NCBI GenBank assembly: GCA_004524425.1
Contig: SDNN01000061.1
Span: 1-13,508, forward strand
DNA: 13,508 nt
Reading direction: 5' to 3'
DNA from: Promethearchaeota archaeon
GTDB lineage: Archaea; Asgardarchaeota; Lokiarchaeia; Sigynarchaeales; SOKP01
Shown: positions 6,348 to 12,841 of the stretch, in pieces
How positions within the stretch are numbered: position 1 is the first letter of the stretch
Layout: each line of letters starts with the position of its first letter
Notes under the pieces: generated by a model
The model's database searches: none
What the model saw: the letters and a program-made list of their open reading frames with translations, nothing else
What the model was told of the DNA's origin: nothing
Translations under genes and position numbers: made by a program

Positions 6348-6725
6348 ATGATGAATCTTTTAAAAGAAAAAGAAATTTTTATTGATGACTCCAAAATATA
6401 TCTTAAGATTTTCAGATTATACAAGAGTTATCTTTTATTAATTTCAGATCAAAAAGAAATGGGAATCGGAAATGTCACACTAGGAAGTCCCCCCATGACT
6501 GAAGGATTAAAATCTATTTCTTCGACCTATAATTTATTCGGTCTTGAGAAAAAATTACTAAGTACTATGATTGCCGAGAGGGCATCCCAAGTTTTAAAAG
6601 CCCCTGTATTATTACTTTTCTTCTTAAAGAAGAGGAATAAAGAAAAGGGAATAGTAAAACCACTTATTGAATTGTTAAATGAAACGTTAAATGAAATTGA
6701 AAATGAGAATAAAGGATCAAATTAA
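6348..6725 (+). CDS. Hypothetical protein, candidate PAC3/PAC4-like proteasome assembly chaperone
   Basis: A 125-residue soluble protein with no diagnostic active-site motif. Its order of elements resembles the small eukaryotic proteasome chaperones PAC3 and PAC4 (PSMG3/PSMG4). A strand segment (KIYLKIFRLYKSYLLLISD, 16-34) leads to MGIGNVTLGSPP. A variable loop holds LFGLEKK (63-69). Next come a helix STMIAERASQVLKA (72-85), a very hydrophobic strand PVLLLFFLK (86-94), and a C-terminal helix from about 103 to 120 rich in Leu and Glu. It starts 38 nt after ADH synthase with AGGAAG just before the start, so the two are probably cotranscribed. The ATG at 6351 is an equally good start. The fold analogy is my inference from pattern alone. 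It could be another small alpha/beta protein. That the gene is real is supported by SD, spacing and codon-like composition. Confidence 0.6.
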   Translation: MMNLLKEKEIFIDDSKIYLKIFRLYKSYLLLISDQKEMGIGNVTLGSPPMTEGLKSISSTYNLFGLEKKLLSTMIAERASQVLKAPVLLLFFLKKRNKEKGIVKPLIELLNETLNEIENENKGSN

Positions 6726-6828
6726 GGTCATTAAATGATGCTAAGGTGATCCTATTTGTTTGATACCAAGGAGATAAGTAAAATGCAGGGAGTGGGATTT
6801 GAACCCACGTACTCCTATGAGACCGGAT

Positions 6829-6863
6829 ATATTATCAATCAACGGTAAGATTTGTCAAAGGAT
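6829..6863 (-). other. tRNA-Leu intron 2 (35 nt, position 37/38 or up to 4 nt further 3')
   Basis: The bases ATCC occur at both junctions, so the cut could lie anywhere from 37/38 to four bases downstream and yield the same mature tRNA. The canonical 37/38 site is among the options. An internal stem AATC / GATT exists, but I could not draw a clean 4-bp bulge-helix-bulge around these junctions. Removal is inferred from the need to restore the anticodon stem CCGGA/TCCGG. Confidence 0.65.
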
Positions 6864-6868
6864 CTTGA

Positions 6869-6902
6869 ATCCAGCTTATGAAAAAGGATCTTTCTCAAAA
6901 GT
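6869..6902 (-). other. tRNA-Leu intron 1 (34 nt, position 32/33)
   Basis: The intron folds into a long hairpin, CTTTTGAGAAAG / CTTTTTCATAAG, with 11 of 12 positions paired and a 3-nt ATC loop. Outside it, exon CCGG pairs with intron CTGG (one G-U pair), flanked by 3-nt bulges ACA and ATT. This is the bulge-helix-bulge form cut by archaeal splicing endonuclease. Cutting between the second and third bulge bases leaves C32 joined to U33, giving a standard leucine anticodon loop. The position is non-canonical. Confidence 0.75.
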
Positions 6903-6992
6903 GTCCGGCACCGTTGACCAGCTTGGTTATCCCTGCCTTAAGAATTTTTAGATTTTAAATATTTTGTGATTTTCTGTAATCTTGTAACAATT

Positions 6993-7220
6993 CTAAAACA
7001 CGAAAAACAATAATAACATCATTACACCCATCATGCCTAAGAGAAAAATCATTTGAATTTTACCTTTTTTCTTTTCTTTTTGTTGATATCCAAGGTATTT
7101 ATCCCTACAAGCTTGTGAACAAAATTTTTTGTCAGGAGGGACTGCTTTTCCACAGATTACACAATGAGCGTGAGGACCCCATTTTTTTTTAATTTGATCT
7201 TTCCAAGAAGATTGAGACAT
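6993..7220 (-). CDS. DUF2116-type zinc-ribbon protein with C-terminal membrane helix
   Basis: A 75-residue protein matching the archaeal DUF2116 pattern: a zinc ribbon HAHCVICGKAVPPDKKFCSQACRDKY with C20-x2-C23 and C34-x3-C38, a lysine-rich linker (48-54), and one hydrophobic helix (about 56-75) that reaches the C-terminus. The basic linker just before the helix suggests the ribbon stays in the cytoplasm by the positive-inside rule. Function is unknown for the family, and a role near the ribosome or translocon would be a guess. The gene lies 56 bp upstream of tRNA-Leu on the same strand, and its ATG at 7220 starts the conserved region cleanly. The same architecture recurs at 5130-5360 in this window, although the two sequences are not close relatives. 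Confidence 0.85.
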   Translation of the reverse strand: MSQSSWKDQIKKKWGPHAHCVICGKAVPPDKKFCSQACRDKYLGYQQKEKKKGKIQMIFLLGMMGVMMLLLFFVF

Positions 7221-7489
7221 TTTTTATTTTTTTTTAATTGTAGTTAATGTTACAATAGTTAAAATGTCAATAATAAAAAAATTTATCATATCCTTGCAAT
7301 TCTTATTGAATTATTCAGTTGATGAGGAGTTCTTAATTTCTTCATATCATCTCATTTTATTATTGAGAAAGGTCATTTTTTTATCATTAAATCTTAATAG
7401 TATTTTTCATTTTTAATCGAAATAGCTTGAATAAATTTCGTGAGCGAGTATTTTTGATCTTATTAGAATATAAATATGGAAATCAGAAT

Positions 7490-9655
7490 TTGGAACATGG
7501 CTACACAAATCGCACGTTATATATTAATTTAGATAAAAACGAGATTAAGATCAAACCCGTAAAGAGAGAAATGAGAGAAAAATTCATCGGAGGGAAGGGT
7601 TTTGATCTTTGGCTCATGTGGAATAGCCTTCCCAAAGATAAGATAATAAAATGGGATGATCCAGAAAACGAGATTTGTATAGCTACAGGCCCTTTAGGTG
7701 CCAGTACTTATTATCCCGGTGCAGGAAAATCAATTGTTACCACAATCTCACCTTTAACGGGCATTATAATAGATAGTAATGTGGGGGGCTATTTTGGTCC
7801 GTATTTAAAAATATCTGGATTCGATGCCCTTGAAATTCAAGGAAAAGCAAAGGAGGATGTAATTATCTTTATTAATGGCCAGGATAATATAATCCAGATT
7901 TTAAAAGTCGAAGAGAATGATAATCTTTCTAATTTTTCACATGTTTTAACTCAACAACTTACGGAAAAGTTTGCAAGCGATTTAAGTTTGGGGGAAAAAC
8001 AGAAGGTGTCTGTTGTAAGCACGGGAATTGCTGCTAAGTATGTGAATTGGGGCATGCTTAATTTTTCTTGGTTTAGCAGGAGAAGAAAATGGGCCTCTTA
8101 CAAACAAGCAGGTAGAGGAGGAATTGGAACGGTGTTTGCTAATAAAAACATCAAAGCCATTGTATGTAGATCACCGAAATATGATGCCAAGATGAATGAA
8201 CCTGCTGATATTGACACTGTGCGAGAAGTCGGAAAAATACATCATAAAGAAATCGTAGAATTAGATCCGGGTCAAAATCAAATGCGTTTCGTGGGAACGG
8301 GTTATCTTCCTGAGATTATGAATATAACGGATTTACTTCCCACTGAAAATTTTCGATTTGGCCAACATCATGAAGTAAAAGATAAAGAAATACCATTTAA
8401 GAGAGAAACATGGTATCAACTCTTCAAGGATGATACGGGATCTGGCGCGGATGGTTGTTGGCTTGGTTGTTCAGTAAGTTGCTCACATTATAAAAGAGGG
8501 CACGTTGTAAAAACTGGGCCTTTAAAAGGGCAAGAGGTTATCGTTGACGGTCCAGAATATGAAACGATTGCAGGCTGTGGTTCAAATTGGGGCGTATGGG
8601 ATCCGGAGTGGGTATTAGAAGCTAATTTTTATTGTGACACCTATGGTTTGGATACAATTTCAGTAGGGACGGGAATCGCATTCGTGATGGAATGTTTTGA
8701 AGAAGGTATACTAAATAAGGAGATTACTGGAGGACTAGAATTGAATTTTGGCAACGCTAAAGCAGCTTTAGAGTTGATTCATCAAATGGCGAGAGGAGAA
8801 GGATTTGGAATCATTGTGGGGCAGGGAATAAAAAAAATGAAGCGCATTTTTGCTGAAAAATGGGGAGCAGATCCCCAATTTCTACAAGATATTGGTATGG
8901 AGCATAAGGGACTTGAATTTTCTGAGTACGTAACAAAAGAATCATTAACACAACAAGGAGGATATGGATTTACCAACAAGGGACCCCAGCATGACGAAGC
9001 CTGGCTAATATTTGAGGATGTAGTTAGAAACTCAATTCCAACTTTCGAAGATAAGGCCGCTGCCTTGCGATTCTTTCCCTATTGGAGAACCTGGTTCTCA
9101 TTAAATGGACTTTGTAAGCTCCCTTGGAATGATGTAGTTTCGGAGAAGAACTATGAATTGCCGATAAAAGACCCTGATACTGGAGAGTTGATTCAAGCAA
9201 AAATTATATATCACATCGAGTGGTATGCGAAATATTTTTCAGCAGTAACCGGTAGAAAATCCACCATGGATGACTTAATAAGGGATTCAGAGAGAGTTTA
9301 TAATTTTCAGCGCATCTTTAATATACGTCAAGGTAAGGGACTACGAAAGCATGATTCTAATCTACCTTATCGTGCTGTAGGTCCAGTGACAACTGTAGAA
9401 TATAAAAGTCGCCAAAAGAGATATGATGAGCAACTAAAGGAGCGCATCGGAATTGATTTTAATGAGCTGGACACGGAAGAGAAAATGAAAATCCTTCGAA
9501 ATTACCGTGAAGAACAGTATGAGAAGCTTCAAGATGCGGTCTACAAGGAACGGGGATGGACTAAGGGGGGTTGTCCGAAGATTGAATTGGTTAAAAAATT
9601 AGGTATTGATTATGATGATGTTTTAGAATATATTAAGCCATATCAGGATAGTTAA
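7490..9655 (+). CDS. Aldehyde:ferredoxin oxidoreductase family (tungsten-bispterin enzyme)
   Basis: A large cytoplasmic oxidoreductase that would oxidise aldehydes to acids and reduce ferredoxin, using a tungsto-bispterin centre and one [4Fe-4S] cluster. From TTG 7490 it has 721 residues, longer than the ~605 of P. furiosus AOR. The N-terminal domain shows GYTNRTLYINL, GGKGFD, ATGPLGAS and the segment SNVGGYFGPYLKISGFDALEIQGKA. QAGRGGIGTVFANKNIKAI follows. Cluster ligands are C323-x3-C327-x3-C331 plus C542. GPEYE (354-358) carries the active-site-region glutamate, and D383-T-Y-G-L-D388 is the first pterin-binding DxxGLD motif. The second motif reads S-L-N-G-L-C (537-542), without the usual Asp. 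No ATG fits the start. TTG 7490 puts GYT at the N-terminus as in relatives, and TTG 7427 would add 21 residues. The physiological aldehyde is unknown. It converges with pyrH, 24 bp between stops. Confidence 0.9.
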   Translation: MEHGYTNRTLYINLDKNEIKIKPVKREMREKFIGGKGFDLWLMWNSLPKDKIIKWDDPENEICIATGPLGASTYYPGAGKSIVTTISPLTGIIIDSNVGGYFGPYLKISGFDALEIQGKAKEDVIIFINGQDNIIQILKVEENDNLSNFSHVLTQQLTEKFASDLSLGEKQKVSVVSTGIAAKYVNWGMLNFSWFSRRRKWASYKQAGRGGIGTVFANKNIKAIVCRSPKYDAKMNEPADIDTVREVGKIHHKEIVELDPGQNQMRFVGTGYLPEIMNITDLLPTENFRFGQHHEVKDKEIPFKRETWYQLFKDDTGSGADGCWLGCSVSCSHYKRGHVVKTGPLKGQEVIVDGPEYETIAGCGSNWGVWDPEWVLEANFYCDTYGLDTISVGTGIAFVMECFEEGILNKEITGGLELNFGNAKAALELIHQMARGEGFGIIVGQGIKKMKRIFAEKWGADPQFLQDIGMEHKGLEFSEYVTKESLTQQGGYGFTNKGPQHDEAWLIFEDVVRNSIPTFEDKAAALRFFPYWRTWFSLNGLCKLPWNDVVSEKNYELPIKDPDTGELIQAKIIYHIEWYAKYFSAVTGRKSTMDDLIRDSERVYNFQRIFNIRQGKGLRKHDSNLPYRAVGPVTTVEYKSRQKRYDEQLKERIGIDFNELDTEEKMKILRNYREEQYEKLQDAVYKERGWTKGGCPKIELVKKLGIDYDDVLEYIKPYQDS

Positions 9656-9679
9656 TAAATTTTCACATGGTATGAGCCT

Positions 9680-10387
9680 TTATTGATTTGAAATAGCCGT
9701 TCCAATATATTTGGATTTTCCATCCCAAAATTTCTTAAAATTATTTAAATTAGCTCCAGACATTACTAAGAGATTTAATTTACTTCTTTTAAGTAATTGT
9801 AAAGATACGGTGTCAAAAATTCGATATTCACCTGCTGCTGCTTGATTGTCTCCCGATGATTTTAAAATAATATCTTGTAGTTCTTCATAAGAAATTTTAT
9901 CGAATAATTTTGCATCTTTATACTTCTTAGGATCTTTATCATATATTCCATCAACGTTGGTCAAAATAATCACTTGGTCAGCGTTAATATATTCTGCCAC
10001 CTCCAAAGCGACTGATGTCGTGGATTGCCCTGGTTGTAATCCTCCCATAACTATAATTTTTCCAGATAATTGGGCAATAGATAATTCATCCATTGATTTA
10101 GGAACTTGAGGGTAGGCTAAATTTTTAAATGCCGTGATTAATAATTTTGAATTTATTCTTGATATTTCTATGCCAAAAATATCACATAATGCCTCATTCC
10201 CATTTAATGCTCTTGCTGCATTTATGTATTGCCTTGCCAGTTGCCCTCCACCACAAATAATTACAAGTGTCTCGAAATGCGAGTCATTTTTTATTATATC
10301 GCTTAATTCGACTATCTTTTTATAATCTATTTCTTTATCATTAGTAAATAATAAAGAGCCTCCTATTTTTAGCACAAGTCTTTTCAT
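9680..10387 (-). CDS. pyrH: UMP kinase, archaeal type
   Basis: A 235-residue amino-acid-kinase-fold enzyme that phosphorylates UMP to UDP with ATP in pyrimidine nucleotide synthesis. It shows K7-I-G-G-S11 for phosphate binding, the glycine turn C45-G-G-G48, and CDIFGIEISRINSKLLITAF (residues 68-87), the nucleotide-recognition region of archaeal UMP kinases. MGGLQPGQSTTSVA and TNVDGIYDKDPKKYKDAK follow, the latter the ATP-site signature. QPGQST and the C-terminal NQAAAGEYRIFD...RSKLNLLVM segment resemble the Sulfolobus enzyme more than euryarchaeal ones. Amino-acid-kinase relatives such as isopentenyl phosphate kinase or MfnE lack this combination. The ATG at 10387 fits the family N-terminus. 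It is divergent from pantoate kinase across a 75-bp AT-rich gap that must hold both promoters, and convergent with the AOR gene. Confidence 0.93.
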   Translation of the reverse strand: MKRLVLKIGGSLLFTNDKEIDYKKIVELSDIIKNDSHFETLVIICGGGQLARQYINAARALNGNEALCDIFGIEISRINSKLLITAFKNLAYPQVPKSMDELSIAQLSGKIIVMGGLQPGQSTTSVALEVAEYINADQVIILTNVDGIYDKDPKKYKDAKLFDKISYEELQDIILKSSGDNQAAAGEYRIFDTVSLQLLKRSKLNLLVMSGANLNNFKKFWDGKSKYIGTAISNQ

Positions 10388-10462
10388 AATAATCTTAATT
10401 ATTAATTGATTTTTCTTTTTATTTATAATTGATTTAATATCTAATAATTTTCAAGATTTAAA

Positions 10463-11413
10463 TTGCTAAATACAGATAGAATTACCATATTCGTACCTCA
10501 TAGAATCTCTGGATTTTTTGAAATCGTTGATAAAACAGAAAAAGGAGAAAAAATCACAAATCCAGAAAAAATAGGTTCAAGAGGAGCTGGTTTTAACCTA
10601 ACTGCAGTGGGAAAAACAGAAATAGTTATTGAAAATAAAAATTTCGATTTAGAACCTGATTGTAAGGTTTATATAAATAATGATGAATTAAATCAAAAAG
10701 CCGAAACAACTTATTTCATTTATAACTTTATCAAAAAATTGATAAAAGATCCCATAAAGTTAAAAATCTATCATAATTTTGATTTGCCTGTTGGATGTGG
10801 ATATGGTGCAAGTGGTTCTGGAGCGTTAGGAGCAATTTTTGGCTTAAGTTCTCTTTTAAATTTAAACCTAACATGTTACGAAAAGGGTAAAATAGCTCAT
10901 ATTTCTGAAGTTATCAATAAAACAGGTCTTGGAACTGTATGCGGACAATTGGCCGGGGGATTATGCATTTTAAAAGAATCTGGTTATCCTTGTGTCTCTG
11001 AACAAATTATGGTTCCTGAGGATTTAAATGTGATATGTGGTACCTTTGGAGCAATTCATACTAAATCGATACTGACTTCTGAGGAATTGATTGATAAGAT
11101 CAAAATAGCAGGTAGAACAGCTTTAAGGAAAGTAATGGCAGAAAAAAGCATTGAAAGTTTTGTAAAAGCTTCAATAAATTTTGTAAAAGAGACCAATATT
11201 CTAAAGATTTTAAATCTAAAAAAAACCCAGGAATTAATTGAAAATTTAAATAGATTGAATATCATTGGAGCAAGCATGAATCAACTAGGACGCTCAGTTT
11301 TTGCATTTTGTAAAAATAAAGATGTAAGTAAGGTTCTGGAAGTGTATAATTGTTTTAAACCAGAAATACGCATATATAAATCAAATGTTAATGAAATAAA
11401 GCCATTTTTTTAA
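10463..11413 (+). CDS. Pantoate kinase (archaeal GHMP family)
   Basis: The archaeal replacement for pantothenate kinase: it phosphorylates pantoate, and phosphopantothenate synthetase then adds beta-alanine on the way to coenzyme A. The 316-residue sequence has the pantoate kinase N-terminus FVPHRISGFFEI (10-21), GSRGAGFNL (38-46), and the GHMP glycine-rich ATP loop PVGCGYGASGSGALGA (109-124). AHISEVINKTGLGTVCGQLAGG (145-166) and the C-terminal GASMNQLGRSVFAF segment complete the family pattern. The usual PxGxGxGxSGAGAL is slightly altered (Ser for Ala at 119). The start is TTG at 10463, with no ATG nearby. ATTTATAATT near 10420-10430 lies about 35-40 nt upstream. No phosphopantothenate synthetase gene is in the window. 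Its stop is 12 bp from the stop of proC on the other strand. Confidence 0.9.
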   Translation: MLNTDRITIFVPHRISGFFEIVDKTEKGEKITNPEKIGSRGAGFNLTAVGKTEIVIENKNFDLEPDCKVYINNDELNQKAETTYFIYNFIKKLIKDPIKLKIYHNFDLPVGCGYGASGSGALGAIFGLSSLLNLNLTCYEKGKIAHISEVINKTGLGTVCGQLAGGLCILKESGYPCVSEQIMVPEDLNVICGTFGAIHTKSILTSEELIDKIKIAGRTALRKVMAEKSIESFVKASINFVKETNILKILNLKKTQELIENLNRLNIIGASMNQLGRSVFAFCKNKDVSKVLEVYNCFKPEIRIYKSNVNEIKPFF

Positions 11414-11425
11414 TGTCTCATCGAT

Positions 11426-12238
11426 TTATAGGGAATTAAGCATTCTAGATTTAAGCGTTGCTGCTTCAACTGCCCTAATTAAAGTTGCTCTCAGCTTAGC
11501 CGATTCTATCTCATGTAAAGCAGTGATGGTAGTCCCTCCCGGGGTTGCTACCATATCTTTCAATTCACCAGGATGTTTCCCTGTTTCTAAGATCATTTTT
11601 GCTGCACCTAAAACAGTTTGAGCTGCAAGCTTCACTGAAACATCTCTTGGTAATCCCATCTTTACACCCCCATCTGCTAATGACTCTATGATGATGAAAA
11701 TGTATGCAGGCCCGCTACCAGATAATCCCGTAACTGCATCCAAGTGTTTTTCTTCCAATTCAACCACCATTCCCACCGAATTAAAAATCTTTTTAACGAA
11801 GCTTAATTCCTCATCATTAATATTGTTATTAACAGCCAATGCAGTAGCTGCAGCTCCAACCAGAGCTGGAGAGTTAGGCATTAATCTTATGATTCCCGTT
11901 TTTTTGTTGACATACTTTTGGATGTGCTCAATTGAAACTCCTGCTGCTATGGAAATTATTGTTTGATGTTCATTGATTTTTGTACCAATTTCTTCTAACA
12001 CATCATTTATAACTTGTGGAATAACTGCTAATAATATATATCTAGAATCTTGAGCTAATTCTAAATTACTGTTAGCTTTATCAACATTAAATTCATTAGA
12101 TCTCATGGTAAGAACAGATTCATTTTTATCATGGATCATGATCTGCTCCTTATCAATGAGCTGGGCGTTTAGAATGCGCCTAAGCATCGTAGAACCCATT
12201 TTTCCTACTCCTATTATACCTAATTTTTTACTGAACAT
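11426..12238 (-). CDS. proC: Pyrroline-5-carboxylate reductase
   Basis: Catalyses the last step of proline synthesis, NAD(P)H-dependent reduction of 1-pyrroline-5-carboxylate, in the cytoplasm. The 270 residues match the usual length. The N-terminal Rossmann motif is G10-V-G12-K-M-G15. MPNSPALVGAAATAL (about 120-134) is the conserved mid-region. GLSGSGPAYIFIIIESLADG (about 168-187) begins the C-terminal dimerisation and active-site domain. The signature ATPGGTTITALHEIE (about 232-246) is intact, followed by the usual LRATLIRAVEAATLKS helix. ATG at 12238 starts directly at the Rossmann strand with no SD, so the mRNA may be leaderless. It lies 84 bp downstream of the GNAT gene on the same strand and may be a separate unit. 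No proA or proB is visible. Confidence 0.95.
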   Translation of the reverse strand: MFSKKLGIIGVGKMGSTMLRRILNAQLIDKEQIMIHDKNESVLTMRSNEFNVDKANSNLELAQDSRYILLAVIPQVINDVLEEIGTKINEHQTIISIAAGVSIEHIQKYVNKKTGIIRLMPNSPALVGAAATALAVNNNINDEELSFVKKIFNSVGMVVELEEKHLDAVTGLSGSGPAYIFIIIESLADGGVKMGLPRDVSVKLAAQTVLGAAKMILETGKHPGELKDMVATPGGTTITALHEIESAKLRATLIRAVEAATLKSRMLNSL

Positions 12239-12322
12239 AATAGAAAATCATCTTTTTTTACATAAAATTTTAATTAATAATAATTCCAAATTATGATCTT
12301 AATAAGATTTTTTCTAAATTTT

Positions 12323-12832
12323 TCAATCGAAGAAGCAAGTTGAATAATCATCAACCATAGAATAATCCCTTATTCCATAATCATTCCATAGATTTAGAAC
12401 TAAAATGACCCAATTATCTTCAGAACTAGTTTGTTGAAAATTATTTACCTTAAAAAATTTGATCCCTTTCATGTATTTTTTAGGTATTCTCGTATAAATT
12501 GAGGCAATACCTTTACCTTTTTGCAGTTCTATAAAATTCTGCAATAGATATTTTCCAAGATGCTTATTACGGAAGCTTGGATTAATATAAACCAAATTGA
12601 GAAAGGTGGAAGGGATGATTTTTTCTAATGAATCAATTTGATTGCTCTTGTCTTCCGCTACTAATATTCCCGCTAACGTTGAATTATAAAGAAGTTTTAA
12701 AATAAATAGGGTTTTATTCAAGAATCTTTTCTTAAAATTGTCAATAAAATCTAAAAAATCATCAACACAGATTGTTAAATCAAATAAATCTTCTTTATCT
12801 GCAACTTTTATCTCAATTCTTGCATTCTGCAT
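12323..12832 (-). CDS. GNAT-family N-acetyltransferase, divergent
   Basis: A 169-residue protein with the core of the GNAT fold: strand TLAGILVAEDK (52-62), strand FLNLVYINPSFRN (78-90), then acetyl-CoA motif A R89-N-K-H-L-G94-K-Y-L-L, and strand IASIYTRIPKKY followed by a GIKFFKVNNFQ segment typical of motif B. The canonical R-x-x-G-x-G/A has His92 in place of the first glycine. The N-terminal helix region (11-45) and the acidic C-terminal tail, ending in STCFFD, are unusual and not recognisable. The acceptor substrate cannot be predicted. The gene starts 9 bp after the stop of mfnB on the same strand, so the two are probably cotranscribed. That need not mean a role in methanofuran synthesis. 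Confidence 0.75.
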   Translation of the reverse strand: MQNARIEIKVADKEDLFDLTICVDDFLDFIDNFKKRFLNKTLFILKLLYNSTLAGILVAEDKSNQIDSLEKIIPSTFLNLVYINPSFRNKHLGKYLLQNFIELQKGKGIASIYTRIPKKYMKGIKFFKVNNFQQTSSEDNWVILVLNLWNDYGIRDYSMVDDYSTCFFD

Positions 12833-12841
12833 AAAAATTCT

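Larger units (their letters stand above)
6784..6936 (-). tRNA. tRNA-Leu (anticodon CAA) interrupted by two introns
   Basis: The minus strand folds as a class II tRNA. Acceptor GCAGGGA (6936-6930) pairs with TCCCTGC, with discriminator A at 6784 and no encoded CCA. The D arm is ACC...GGT with AAGCTGGTCAAC in the loop. A long variable arm contains CTC-ATAG-GAG, and the T arm is GTGGG-TTCAAAT-CCCAC. The anticodon stem halves CCGGA (6908-6904) and TCCGG (6827-6823) are 76 nt apart. An in-between TCAAG (6868-6864) supplies U33, CAA (6867-6865) and G37. Joining exons 6936-6903, 6868-6864 and 6828-6784 gives an 84-nt tRNA with anticodon loop C-T-CAA-G-A and perfect stems. Reading UUG leucine, it is on the same strand as the DUF2116 gene upstream. 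The tRNA is certain. The exact junction of the second intron is less so. Confidence 0.93.

Noticed and set aside
6764..6849. A good SD (AAGGAGAT) followed by ATG at 6784 on the + strand.
   Set aside because: The frame is only 21 codons and runs antisense through the 3' exon and second intron of tRNA-Leu. The sequence there is explained by the tRNA.
6784..6936. Single-intron model with the anticodon read next to the 5' stem (CACTTTT).
   Set aside because: It would lack U33 and give a Lys-type anticodon in a class II leucine body, whereas TCAAG gives a perfect leucine loop.
7264..7416. An open frame of about 50 codons upstream of the AOR gene.
   Set aside because: It is rich in Leu, Ile, Ser and Phe from AT-rich DNA, has no SD and matches no known motif.
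9680..10387. MfnE (methanofuran-pathway amino-acid-kinase relative), considered because mfnB is nearby.
   Set aside because: The QPGQST, CDIFGIEISRINSKLL and TNVDGIYDKDPKKY segments are those of archaeal UMP kinase.
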